A stretch of DNA of 42,865 nt from a bacterium (GTDB lineage Bacteria; Verrucomicrobiota; Verrucomicrobiia; Limisphaerales; JAJXZI01), in the NCBI GenBank assembly GCA_021780115.1, contig JAJXZI010000315.1, positions 1-42,865 of the forward strand, read 5' to 3'. A model generated the notes under the pieces. That model was not told where the DNA came from. It did no database searches and saw only the letters and a list, made by a program, of their open reading frames with translations. Each line of letters begins with the position of its first letter. Position 1 is the stretch's first letter. This document shows positions 34,685 to 42,246 of the stretch, piece by piece. The position numbers were made by a program, and so were the translations under genes.

Positions 34685-36133
34685 TTATCCGCCCGTGAGG
34701 ACATGCCAAGCGGATTTCAGCGAGTCCGGCAGTCCGCAGAGGTCCATCACGGTAATCAGCAGCGCGCTGCCCCAACCGGCGATCAGCAAAAACCAGCCGA
34801 TTTTCCATGCTCCCATCTTCTTGCGCGAACTGGTGAAATGCAGCAGCGGGAACATGGCGAAAGGTAGCTGAAGCGCCAAGACCACCTGGCTCAACGTCAG
34901 CAAATCATTCACGCTGCTGTCGCCGCGAATCCCGATGATGAGGACCGCCGGGATGATGGCCAGCGTGCGGGTGAGCAGCCGCCGCAACCACGGGGCGATC
35001 CGCCAGCGCATAAAGCCCTCCATCACCACCTGCCCGGCGAGGGTGCCGGTGATGGTGCTGCTTTGCCCGCTGGCCAGCAGCGCGACCACAAATAGCGTGC
35101 TCGCCAGGGACGCTCCCAATAGCGGCGCGAGGGTGAGATACGCGATGCGGATCCAGTCGCTGTCGGGGCCAAAATTGACCGCCTGACCGCCAGCCACCGT
35201 TACACTGGTCTTGCCGTAGAAAACCAGCGCCGCCAGCACCATAATGGCCGCGTTGACGAAGAAGGCCACGGTCAAGGCGGCGATGGAATCGATGGCGTTA
35301 AACCGGATGGCGCTGCGGATGGATGCTTCGTCCTTTTGCAGCTTGCGGCTCTGCACCAGCGCCGAATGCAGGTACAGATTGTGGGGCATCACCGTGGCCC
35401 CGATGATGCCGATGGCCACGTAAATCATCCCGGCTTGACGGAAACCCGGTGTAACCAGCGCACTCCCCATTTCCAGGAAGTTCGGCTGCGTCTGCGGCAA
35501 AATGAAAATCTCGATGAAGTAGCAACCCCCGATTGTTACCACCAGCAACAGCACCACTGCCTCGATCATCCGCATCCCGAGCCGTTGCAGGGCCAGCAGC
35601 AGCAGCACGTCCAGTCCCGTGATAATCACGGCCCAAAGCAATGGGATGTGGAACATGAGGTTGAGGGCGACGGCGCTGCCGAGCACTTCCGCCAAGTCAC
35701 AGGCACCGATGGCCAACTCACAGAACAACCAGTTGGGCCAGCGGGTCCAGCGCGGATACCAATCGCGGCAGCATTGCGCCAGGTCTTTTCCCGTCACCAC
35801 GCCCAAACGGGAGGAGATGACTTGCATGAAGATGGCCATCAAACTGGCGAGACCGACCACCCAAAGCAGTCCGTATTTGAACTGGGCGCCGCCCGCCAGA
35901 TCCGTGCCCCAATTCCCCGGGTCCATGTAACCGACGCTGACAAGAATCGCCGGTCCGACAAAAGCCCGCCATTGCTGCCAGAAACCGGCTTGATGGTGCG
36001 GCACCGCGATCGTGCCGTGCATCCCTTCCAGCGACACGTGGCCGGCGTGCGGAACAGCCTCGACGGTGTCGTCTTCCGGCCCGTGGGAGCCGATGGTCGT
36101 GTTGCTGCCTGTGAACCGATCAGAATCCTTCAT
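34685..36133 (-). CDS. mntH: Nramp-family divalent metal transporter MntH
   Basis: A 482-residue transporter, taking the ATG at 36133 (MKDSDRFTG). The helix 1 motif DPGNWGTD and the helix 6 motif MPHNLYLHSALVQSR, which together form the Mn2+ site (Asp, Asn, Met), are intact. Eleven or so hydrophobic helices are visible. The protein is longer than usual (about 410-430 residues) because of a ~55-residue N-terminal tail rich in His, Glu and Asp (SHGPEDD, HAGHVSLEGMHG, PHHQ), which might bind metal. It is divergent from mntR and is followed by uspA. It imports manganese with protons. Confidence 0.95.
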   Translation of the reverse strand: MKDSDRFTGSNTTIGSHGPEDDTVEAVPHAGHVSLEGMHGTIAVPHHQAGFWQQWRAFVGPAILVSVGYMDPGNWGTDLAGGAQFKYGLLWVVGLASLMAIFMQVISSRLGVVTGKDLAQCCRDWYPRWTRWPNWLFCELAIGACDLAEVLGSAVALNLMFHIPLLWAVIITGLDVLLLLALQRLGMRMIEAVVLLLVVTIGGCYFIEIFILPQTQPNFLEMGSALVTPGFRQAGMIYVAIGIIGATVMPHNLYLHSALVQSRKLQKDEASIRSAIRFNAIDSIAALTVAFFVNAAIMVLAALVFYGKTSVTVAGGQAVNFGPDSDWIRIAYLTLAPLLGASLASTLFVVALLASGQSSTITGTLAGQVVMEGFMRWRIAPWLRRLLTRTLAIIPAVLIIGIRGDSSVNDLLTLSQVVLALQLPFAMFPLLHFTSSRKKMGAWKIGWFLLIAGWGSALLITVMDLCGLPDSLKSAWHVLTGG

Positions 36134-36508
36134 CGGCCGAACTCTCAATGGATTCTCGCCCCGAAAACCGATACGAGGCCACGGGCGCGGTGGCGGGCGG
36201 GAAGGTTTGCCAATTGGTAACCAACCGCACCATGTCAGTGCTCTGCCGGTGCCGGTTCCCGTCCGGCTCCGGGGTCTCCACCGCGGGCTCCGCCGTTTCG
36301 GCCACCACCAGCCGCGCACCAGCCCGCGGAGGCAAAAGCACCACCAGCGCGGAAGGGAGCCGCGAGGCGGCGCCGTTTTTCATCGGTGGCCGGCGGCGCC
36401 GGCTTCAGGTGCATCACGTATCTCAAAATTCATTATGTAGCTACCGCTACGTCTTTTTGTCTCGACGGTCAATCGCAAAGTGGTTTGGATCACGGGTGAA
36501 CAATATTC
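36134..36508. other. mntH-mntR divergent region, no firm gene
   Basis: A 375-base stretch between the start codons of mntH and mntR. Near the mntR side it is AT-richer and holds a palindrome, listed separately. An 87-codon frame on the minus strand (36120-36383) overlaps the mntH start but has no ribosome site or known motif. If transcription of mntH starts near the palindrome, its leader would be about 300 bases long. Confidence 0.5.
36435..36452. promoter_or_regulatory. Candidate MntR operator
   Basis: ATGTAGC-TACC-GCTACGT is an imperfect palindrome with perfect GTAGC/GCTAC arms around four bases. It lies in the only AT-rich part of the region between divergent mntH and mntR, 57 bases before the mntR start. 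Position and symmetry fit binding of a DtxR-type dimer such as MntR. The sequence has not been matched to a measured site. Confidence 0.5.
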
Positions 36509-36970
36509 ATGTCGACGCGACGACCATTGAGAGCGCCAAAGACCGGAGCACTCGTGCGCCTGGAAGGCGGTCACGCGGAGAATTTCCGGCAGACGCGGCG
36601 GGAGCACGCCAGCGAAACAGCCGAGGATTACGTGGAGGCCATCGCCGATTTGTCCGCCACCTTGGGCGAAGCGCGCGTGGTGGACTTGGCCCGCCGCTTG
36701 GGCGTGACGCACGTGACGGTGAACCGCACTTTGGCTCGGTTGCGCCAAGCCGGTTACGTCAACACCAAACCCTACCGGGCCATCTTCCTCACGGAGATGG
36801 GACGCGATCTGGCCGAGCAGTGCAAACGGCGACATGAAACCGTGGTCACTTTCCTGATTTCACTCGGCGTTTCGGAAACCGTGGCGGCCATGGACGCGGA
36901 GGGAATTGAGCATCACGTCAGCAAAGAAACCCTGGGCGCGTTCGTCAAACACCTCGAACGCCTCGGCTAG
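36509..36970 (+). CDS. mntR: Manganese-responsive regulator MntR (DtxR family)
   Basis: A 153-residue regulator of the Escherichia coli-type MntR group. A disordered ~30-residue head is followed by HASETAEDYVEAIADL, the winged helix (RVVDLARRLGVTHVTVNRTLARLRQAGYV) and KPYRAIFLTEMG. The dimer and metal-binding part contains the expected ligands in RRHETVVTFL and MDAEGIEHHVSKETL (Asp/Glu/His). It should repress mntH when Mn2+ is plentiful. The start chosen is the first ATG; the later Met residues lie inside the fold. It is transcribed away from mntH-uspA, with a palindrome between. Confidence 0.93.
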   Translation: MSTRRPLRAPKTGALVRLEGGHAENFRQTRREHASETAEDYVEAIADLSATLGEARVVDLARRLGVTHVTVNRTLARLRQAGYVNTKPYRAIFLTEMGRDLAEQCKRRHETVVTFLISLGVSETVAAMDAEGIEHHVSKETLGAFVKHLERLG

Positions 36971-36975
36971 CGTAG

Positions 36976-37001
36976 GCCGGCGTCGCCGCCGGTGCCCTTT
37001 T
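36976..37001 (+). terminator. Weak terminator after mntR
   Basis: CCGGCG-TCGC-CGCCGG forms a 6-bp GC stem at 36977-36992, followed by TGCCCTTTT. It lies in the 44-base gap between the convergent mntR and guanine deaminase genes. The T-tract is short, so efficiency is uncertain. Confidence 0.45.
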
Positions 37002-37014
37002 CGCGGTTTCCCTG

Positions 37015-37482
37015 TCAATACGGCACCTTATCCGCTTTCCGCTCCCATTCCTGGAGCGCCGCGAGCGCCTCGTCCCGGAGCACTTGCTCCATCGGCAGTG
37101 CGCGTCGGCGGAGCGGCCGCGCGACTTCGCGGTGGATCCAATCATCGTCGAAGCCGATGCGCGCGGCGTCGTGCCGGGTGTTGGCGTAGAACACACGCCG
37201 GACGCGCGCCCAGTAAATCGCCGCCAAGCACATTGGGCACGGCTCGCAACTGGTGTAGAGTTCGCAGTCTTCGAGGTGGAACCTCCGGAGCCGGCGGCCA
37301 GCGGCGCGGATGGCGACCACCTCGGCGTGGGCCGTTGGATCGTGTGTGGAAGTCACCCGGTTCCAACCGCGCGCGAGGATTTGTCCGTCCCGCACGAGGA
37401 CCGCGCCGAAGGGGCCACCAGCGCCGCGGCGCATTTTGGCGAGCGAGAGGCGAATGGCCTCGCGCATAAACGCCGGGTTCAC
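37015..37482 (-). CDS. Guanine deaminase-like nucleoside deaminase
   Basis: A 155-residue zinc deaminase of the cytidine/deoxycytidylate deaminase superfamily. The zinc ligands are in PTAHAEVVAIR (His and catalytic Glu) and SCEPCPMCLAAIYWAR (PCxxC). Upstream GGPFGAVLVRDG is typical. The tail with GFDDDWIHREVARP and ending VPY matches bacterial guanine deaminase (GuaD/GDE) better than tRNA adenosine deaminase TadA. It converts guanine to xanthine. The GTG at 37482 overlaps the stop of the PIG-L gene (GTGA); an ATG five codons later is the alternative. It is the last gene of the ROK/PIG-L operon, an unusual partner set for purine salvage. Confidence 0.82.
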   Translation of the reverse strand: MNPAFMREAIRLSLAKMRRGAGGPFGAVLVRDGQILARGWNRVTSTHDPTAHAEVVAIRAAGRRLRRFHLEDCELYTSCEPCPMCLAAIYWARVRRVFYANTRHDAARIGFDDDWIHREVARPLRRRALPMEQVLRDEALAALQEWERKADKVPY

Positions 37483-38336
37483 GGGAAGAGCGCCGCCGGG
37501 TTTTCCTTCACGGAAAGCTGCCGGCCGCCTTCGTAAGCCGGTCGCAGTTGGCCGCCGCTCCACCAGCGCAAGCGATAGAGCGTGCTGAAGGTGAAGTCCG
37601 GCGCCGCGCCACCCTGCCCGCCGACCAACTCGCCACCGCGGCGCACGTTGTCCTGCATCCACGGCGGCAGCAACACGTGATACGGGTTACGCCGCACTTC
37701 GCCGACATGGAACGAGGTGGCGGCCACCAGGTCGGCCACGTCGTCCACGCTCGACTCGACCATGAGGTTGGGCGTGGCCATCGCACCCCAGAATTCGGTC
37801 TCGACGACGTGACACTGGAACTTGGCCGCCTGGCAGCGGAGCGCGTCCAGCAACAAATGGTGCGTGCCAACGTGCGTGCTGTTCCAATCCGCGTCGTGCG
37901 GGAAAAAGACGACCCTGGGCTGCTGGAGCGCGAGGATTTTGGCGACGGCTTGGACGCAGTGCCGCCAATGCGCCGCGTCCTGTTCGCGGGTTGCGACGTT
38001 GATGCGTTCCAGGCCGCCGGGCGCGGTCGGGAGGAGGCCGAAGCCGAGATACTGACACGCCGCCTTCAACTCCTCCCACCGTGGCGCCTGCCGCTCCTGC
38101 TTGCTGCCTTGCGTGACCGCAACGTTGAGGACGCGCATCCGTGTCTCGCGCAACAGGCGCAGAGCCAGGGCACCGACGATGCACTCGTCATCGGGATGCG
38201 GCGAAAAAATCAGCGCGCGGGGGGCGTCAGGCGGCAACGCCGGACACGGGGCAGGCGTGAAACCGCCCAGCGGCTGGTCTTTGCCTTCGCGGGCCAAGCG
38301 GGCGTAATCAGAAACCAAGCGGTGGTAGGGATTCAT
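37479..38336 (-). CDS. PIG-L/LmbE family zinc deacetylase
   Basis: A 285-residue enzyme with the PIG-L metal motif PHPDDE at residues 46-51 and the later His ligand region STHVGTHHLLLDAL. The family removes acetyl groups from N-acetylglucosamine-type sugars, or acts as amidohydrolase on related conjugates. There is no signal peptide, so it acts in the cytoplasm. The start overlaps the end of the ROK gene by 4 bases (ATGA), and the stop overlaps the deaminase start, so all three are translationally coupled. The neighbour ROK kinase supports an amino-sugar substrate. In some bacteria a similar domain is fused to glucosamine-6-phosphate deaminase. Confidence 0.87.
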   Translation of the reverse strand: MNPYHRLVSDYARLAREGKDQPLGGFTPAPCPALPPDAPRALIFSPHPDDECIVGALALRLLRETRMRVLNVAVTQGSKQERQAPRWEELKAACQYLGFGLLPTAPGGLERINVATREQDAAHWRHCVQAVAKILALQQPRVVFFPHDADWNSTHVGTHHLLLDALRCQAAKFQCHVVETEFWGAMATPNLMVESSVDDVADLVAATSFHVGEVRRNPYHVLLPPWMQDNVRRGGELVGGQGGAAPDFTFSTLYRLRWWSGGQLRPAYEGGRQLSVKENPAALFP

Positions 38337-39769
38337 GCGCGGTCGGTCACGGGGGGAATCACGGGCAGGCTGGCGGCGGCGATGGCCTGGCCGTGGCGTT
38401 TCTCCTTTTCGTCCGGCACGTGGAAGGCGAGGCGCCGCGCCAGTTCGGGAAACTCGATCTCCAGGACTTCCCGGGCGCGACCGACAATGTGATCGCCACC
38501 ACGGCCGGAGGTCACGCGGCCCAGCACCAGGACGTGGCGCACATCGTAGAACTCGGCACAGTGTGCGACCGTGTAACCGAGATAGGTGCCGATAGTCTCG
38601 TAAATCTTCCGGGCGCGATCATCCCCCGCCGCCATCAGCGACTGGACCAGCTTGAGTTTTCCCGGCAGCGGCGTATTGGCCGGCGCATCGATCCCAGCCA
38701 CCGGCATCAGGCGTCCGACGCATTGTTGTGAGAAATACTGTGCGCCGCAACCGGCGTCGCCGGACCATTCGTCCACCGGGGCGTTCGGTTGGTAGTCCAC
38801 CGGCACGAACGCCAGTTCGTTGAGCCAGGAGGTGATGTTACCCTCGGGCGTCACGTAGCCGGCCGCGGTGCTGGTGCCCAGCGCCAGGCCCAGGACCGCG
38901 TTCTGGCCGAGCGCCATCGCGCCGGCCAGCGCGGTGACCTCGCCGTCGTTGACGACCTCGAAGGGGACGTTGTTCCAGGCGCTCTTGACTTCCAGGAAGA
39001 GGTCCTTGACGCGCTGGTTGAACAGGGCGGCCGGCACGCCGCGAAAGAGCGAGGCGACCTTTACCCGGTTGTGGACGTACACGCCCGCCGCGCTGCCGCC
39101 GATGGCCTCAACGCGCGGCAGGTGCGCCGCCGCTTTCTGCAACGAATCCATGATCCCGTCGAAGTGGTATTGCGGGTCCGCCTGCGGATACGGGTCCCAC
39201 GGCGTCTCGTCGCTGAACACCACCTTGCCCTCCATGACCGCCGCCACTTTGCGGTCGCTTCCGCCCAAGTCGAAACCGATCCGGCACCCGTTCAGGTTCC
39301 GGCCCAGCGGCGCGGTGCGGGACCGCGCGGGCGGCAGGTTCCGGGTCACGACGACCTCAATCGGATGATCGTAAATGCGCTCGCCGACAATGTCCGAGTC
39401 AAACCGCCCGGTGGCTGTCTCGCCGTAGTGCGCCTGAAGCGCCGCCCCCAACGGCGCGGGGCCGTCGAAATGAATCCGCCAGCCGCCGCGCGACCAGAGG
39501 AGAAACTTGACGAGTCGTTCGAGATAGGTCGCGTTGCCCGCGGCGAGCGGATGGGCTTCCGGCAGCACGGTGGTTTCAAAGCGGAAGACGGAGCCGTCGG
39601 CCTGCTCCAGGGCCAGCCGGATCGGTGCCGCGTCCGCCGTGGCGCGGGCCATGCGGCGGAAGGCGCGGTTGGCCAGGATGGCGGGACGAAACGACGGATC
39701 GAGCACCGGCGTAAGCCGGGGAGCCGCCAAGGGAAGGCCATGCTGGCTGTTCATTTCAGTGGGAGGCAT
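38333..39769 (-). CDS. ROK-family sugar kinase-like protein with an N-terminal extension
   Basis: A 478-residue protein. The ROK/actin-like ATPase part starts near residue 170 with GCRIGFDLGGSDRKVAAV (phosphate 1 loop) and continues with EAIGGSAAGVYV, EVVNDGEVTALAGAM and LGLALGTSTAAGYV. The ROK zinc motif is altered: GDAGCGAQYFSQQC keeps two Cys. The first ~165 residues are not part of the usual ROK fold and are unlike the DNA-binding head of ROK repressors, as no helix-turn-helix is evident. It is probably a hexose or amino-sugar kinase, the first gene of a three-gene operon. The substrate is unproven. Confidence 0.78.
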   Translation of the reverse strand: MPPTEMNSQHGLPLAAPRLTPVLDPSFRPAILANRAFRRMARATADAAPIRLALEQADGSVFRFETTVLPEAHPLAAGNATYLERLVKFLLWSRGGWRIHFDGPAPLGAALQAHYGETATGRFDSDIVGERIYDHPIEVVVTRNLPPARSRTAPLGRNLNGCRIGFDLGGSDRKVAAVMEGKVVFSDETPWDPYPQADPQYHFDGIMDSLQKAAAHLPRVEAIGGSAAGVYVHNRVKVASLFRGVPAALFNQRVKDLFLEVKSAWNNVPFEVVNDGEVTALAGAMALGQNAVLGLALGTSTAAGYVTPEGNITSWLNELAFVPVDYQPNAPVDEWSGDAGCGAQYFSQQCVGRLMPVAGIDAPANTPLPGKLKLVQSLMAAGDDRARKIYETIGTYLGYTVAHCAEFYDVRHVLVLGRVTSGRGGDHIVGRAREVLEIEFPELARRLAFHVPDEKEKRHGQAIAAASLPVIPPVTDRA

Positions 39770-39796
39770 TTAATCCAACGCCCGCGACAGTTCAAG

Positions 39797-39826
39797 CCTG
39801 GAAGTCAATCGGAGACTTCCTCCAGG
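39797..39826 (-). promoter_or_regulatory. Hairpin before the ROK gene
   Basis: CCTGG-AAGTC pairs with GACTT-(CCT)-CCAGG around a 7-base loop AATCGGA, giving about 10 bp with a 3-base bulge. It lies 28 bases upstream of the ROK start codon and downstream of the rpsI terminator, so it may be in the ROK operon leader. No known element matches. Confidence 0.3.
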
Positions 39827-39849
39827 GCGGAGCTGGCCATCCGCCAATG

Positions 39850-39882
39850 AAAAAACCCCAGCCGGCCCAAACCAGCGGGGTC
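39850..39882 (-). terminator. Intrinsic terminator of the rplM-rpsI operon
   Basis: On the minus strand GACCCCGCTGG and CCGGCTGGGGT pair around a TTTGGG-type loop with one bulged T, and TTTTTTC follows. It lies 20 bases after the rpsI stop codon and is correctly oriented. Confidence 0.85.
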
Positions 39883-39901
39883 TTCTGAATTCCGACGGCA
39901 A

Positions 39902-40303
39902 TTACCGCTTGCTGTATTGGAAGCGTTTGCGGGCGCCGGGCTGGCCGTACTTCTTCCGCTCCCTCATGCGCGGATCGCGGGTGAGCAACCCTTCGCTCTT
40001 GAGCGCGGGACGCAGGTTCGCGTCCACGCGGATCAAGGCGCGGGCTAGCCCGTGCCGGACCGCGCCGGCCTGTCCGGAGGGGCCGCCACCGCGGACGGTG
40101 ACTACCATGTCAAATTTCTCGGAATTGCCAGTGACCGTCAGCGGCTGCAGAGCGGCGGTGCGCAGCGATTCCAACGGGAAGTAACTTTCCAAGGGGCGGC
40201 CGTTGACGAGGATCTTGCCGCTCCCGGACACCAAACGCACCTGGGCCACGGCGGTCTTGCGCCGTCCGGTGCCGAGGAAATGAGGGACTTTTGTGTCAGC
40301 CAT
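39902..40303 (-). CDS. rpsI: 30S ribosomal protein S9
   Basis: A 133-residue S9 (uS9). It has the N-terminal [27 protein letters not shown], the central [22 protein letters not shown], and the C-terminal [17 protein letters not shown] whose last residues reach the P-site tRNA. It contains every conserved landmark and has normal length. It follows rplM after 36 bases, the conserved L13-S9 pair, and is followed by a terminator. Confidence 0.98.
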   Translation of the reverse strand: MADTKVPHFLGTGRRKTAVAQVRLVSGSGKILVNGRPLESYFPLESLRTAALQPLTVTGNSEKFDMVVTVRGGGPSGQAGAVRHGLARALIRVDANLRPALKSEGLLTRDPRMRERKKYGQPGARKRFQYSKR

Positions 40304-40339
40304 GTTTAAATCGAGGTTGTGGATTCAGGTCGCTGGGGG

Positions 40340-40774
40340 CTAACTGGCCGCTTTCAGCGGCTCGGGCGTCTGGGCCGCATGCGGGTGCGCCGGGCCTTTA
40401 TAGACCTTGAGCTTCGTCAGCAGGACGCGGCCCAGGCGGTTCTTGGGGATCATGCCCTTGACGGCGTGCGTGATGAGGCGCTCGGGATGTTTGGCGCGCA
40501 GTTCGGCCACGGAGCGGTACCGTTCGCCCCCTTTCCAGCCCGAATAGGTCATGAACCGCTTGTTCGTTTCTTTCTTGCCAGTGACACGCACCTTCTCCGC
40601 GTTGACGACCACCACAAAATCGCCTGCGTCCAAGTGCGGTGTATAGACCGGCGTGTCTTTCCCGCGCAGGATGTTGGCAACCTGCGCGGCCAAGCGACCG
40701 AGCACCGCGCCGTCGGCGTCCACGACGTGCCACTTGCGCTGGTCCAGGTTGACTTTCGGCAAATACGTTTTCAT
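40340..40774 (-). CDS. rplM: 50S ribosomal protein L13
   Basis: A 144-residue L13 (uL13). It has the N-terminal KTYLPKVNLDQRKWHVVDADGAVLGRLA, the central GDFVVVVNAEKVRVTGKK, and AVKGMIPKNRLGRVLLTKLKVY. Length is normal. It is the first gene of the rplM-rpsI operon; its promoter must lie in the 291-base region shared with the divergent prepilin gene. Confidence 0.98.
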   Translation of the reverse strand: MKTYLPKVNLDQRKWHVVDADGAVLGRLAAQVANILRGKDTPVYTPHLDAGDFVVVVNAEKVRVTGKKETNKRFMTYSGWKGGERYRSVAELRAKHPERLITHAVKGMIPKNRLGRVLLTKLKVYKGPAHPHAAQTPEPLKAAS

Positions 40775-40896
40775 TTCTGTCGGATCAAAAGAGTGCGAAA
40801 ACTAACAAAAAGAACGTCCAAGTCAACAGGCTTTTCCATCCTGTCGCGTAGTTTTCCAACCCGGCCAGATTCTTTGGGGAGGGTGGCGAAGAGGAT

Positions 40897-40917
40897 GGGG
40901 GGGGCTTGGGGATCGGG
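40897..40917 (+). other. G-rich tract, possible quadruplex
   Basis: G8-CTT-G4-ATC-G3 gives at least four runs of three or more G with short loops on the plus strand. It lies in the divergent region between rplM and the H-X9-DG prepilin gene. A second run of nine G is at 40991-40999. The 291-base region otherwise shows no gene. Confidence 0.4.
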
Positions 40918-41065
40918 TTGAGCGACCATGACGGAGTGGTAGCCGGTGGGGTGAGGACATAGGATGAGTTGGCTTTTGGGAGGGCGGCGCGGGGGGGGGA
41001 ACGCCGTGCGCTGTGCGCTTAAAAGCACAGTTGCCACGGAAGGTAAAAGGGCGTAATCTCGCGCC

Positions 41066-41956
41066 ATGAAGGTCACCTGCGTCAAGCCTTTGCTGCCGAA
41101 GTTCCATCGCCCGGTGCGCACCGCCGGGTTTCTTGCCTCCCGCGCAGACCTGCGGGGGTTCACCTTGATCGAGTTGCTGGTGGTCATCGCCATCATTGCG
41201 ATCCTCGCGGGCCTGCTCCTGCCCGCCTTGGCCAAATCCAAGCTCAAGGCCCAGAGCATCACCTGCGTCAACAACCAGAAGCAGCTTTCGCTCGCTTGGA
41301 TCATGTACGCCGGGGACTTTACCGACCTGATGCCGCCCAACTGGCTGGCGGACCACCGCGCCTGGATTGACGGGACGGTGGGCAATGTGGACGTCCTGCC
41401 CGGCGCGACCAATCTCGTGGCGTTGCGCAACGGCCTGCTGTATCGATACAATCCCAGCGACGGGGTGTACCGTTGTCCCGCCGCCAAGGGCGGGCCCACG
41501 CTACCTCCGGCCCCGGCCTACATGCGCAACGTGCAACTGGTGCGCACTTATTCGCTGCAAGGCCGGATGGGCGGCGCCGACGGTCCCACGGCGGCGCGCT
41601 ACGGCGTTTCGGACACCACCTGGGTGCTGGGAGCGCAGTATGCCCAGTACTCGAAGCTCACCCAGGTGAAGAATCCCTCGCCATCGGACGCCATGACCTT
41701 CGTGGACGAGAGCATTGAAACGATCGACGACGGCTACTTCGCCGTGAACGCCGCCGGCGAGATTAACGCCTGGCAGAATTCCCCCAGCGTGCGGCACGGG
41801 CAATCCTGCGTCTTTGCCTTCGCCGACGGCCACGCCGAGCGCTGGAAATGGCTGGCGCTCCATGTCGAGCAGCCCCTGGACGCCTCAATCACGCAGTACG
41901 GGAGCAGCACCGCGGCGGATCTCAAGCGGGTCCAAAATGCCGTCTTTCGTCCGTAG
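41066..41956 (+). CDS. Prepilin-like protein with an H-X9-DG motif
   Basis: A 296-residue protein of the large prepilin-like family of Planctomycetes and Verrucomicrobia. A 30-residue basic leader ends at [30 protein letters not shown], with Glu at +5. The H-X9-DG motif occurs near residue 250 ([18 protein letters not shown]). The middle contains [17 protein letters not shown] and YRCPAAKGG. Such proteins are thought to be substrates of a type II secretion or pilus-like system, and many copies per genome are usual. It is separate from the four prepilin genes near pilC and of a different subtype. A fucosidase gene follows on the same strand. Confidence 0.93.
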   Translation: MKVTCVKPLLPKFHRPVRTAGFLASRADLRGFTLIELLVVIAIIAILAGLLLPALAKSKLKAQSITCVNNQKQLSLAWIMYAGDFTDLMPPNWLADHRAWIDGTVGNVDVLPGATNLVALRNGLLYRYNPSDGVYRCPAAKGGPTLPPAPAYMRNVQLVRTYSLQGRMGGADGPTAARYGVSDTTWVLGAQYAQYSKLTQVKNPSPSDAMTFVDESIETIDDGYFAVNAAGEINAWQNSPSVRHGQSCVFAFADGHAERWKWLALHVEQPLDASITQYGSSTAADLKRVQNAVFRP

Positions 41957-42246
41957 CGAACGCCCATCGACGTTCCCCCCGTTGGGTGTAACGCCGGGCA
42001 CAGTCCGGCCAGGCGCCTCAGATCTTATTCCCGCCGCGGGTTGATGTGTGCGGATCTGGGGGACGCCGCTGAAGGACCGGACGGGCGAAACCCGACATAC
42101 AAGGACCGTCAACAACTACAGCCTTTCCGACCCAACCGGCCTAGGAGTGTTCGATGGGATTCGGGCCTCGATCCTGGATGCAGAGAGATTGCCTGGCGCC
42201 TGCGTTGAACCTACTCTTCATGGCCAAAGTCATCGGATTGAACCAC

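Noticed and set aside
36120-36383. An 87-codon minus-strand frame overlapping the mntH start
   Set aside because: No ribosome site, no motif, Pro/Ala-rich composition. It more likely lies in the mntH leader, though a small leader peptide cannot be excluded.
40771-41499. A minus-strand frame of 242 codons upstream of rplM and opposite the H-X9-DG prepilin
   Set aside because: It is antisense to a strongly supported prepilin gene and shows no family motif.
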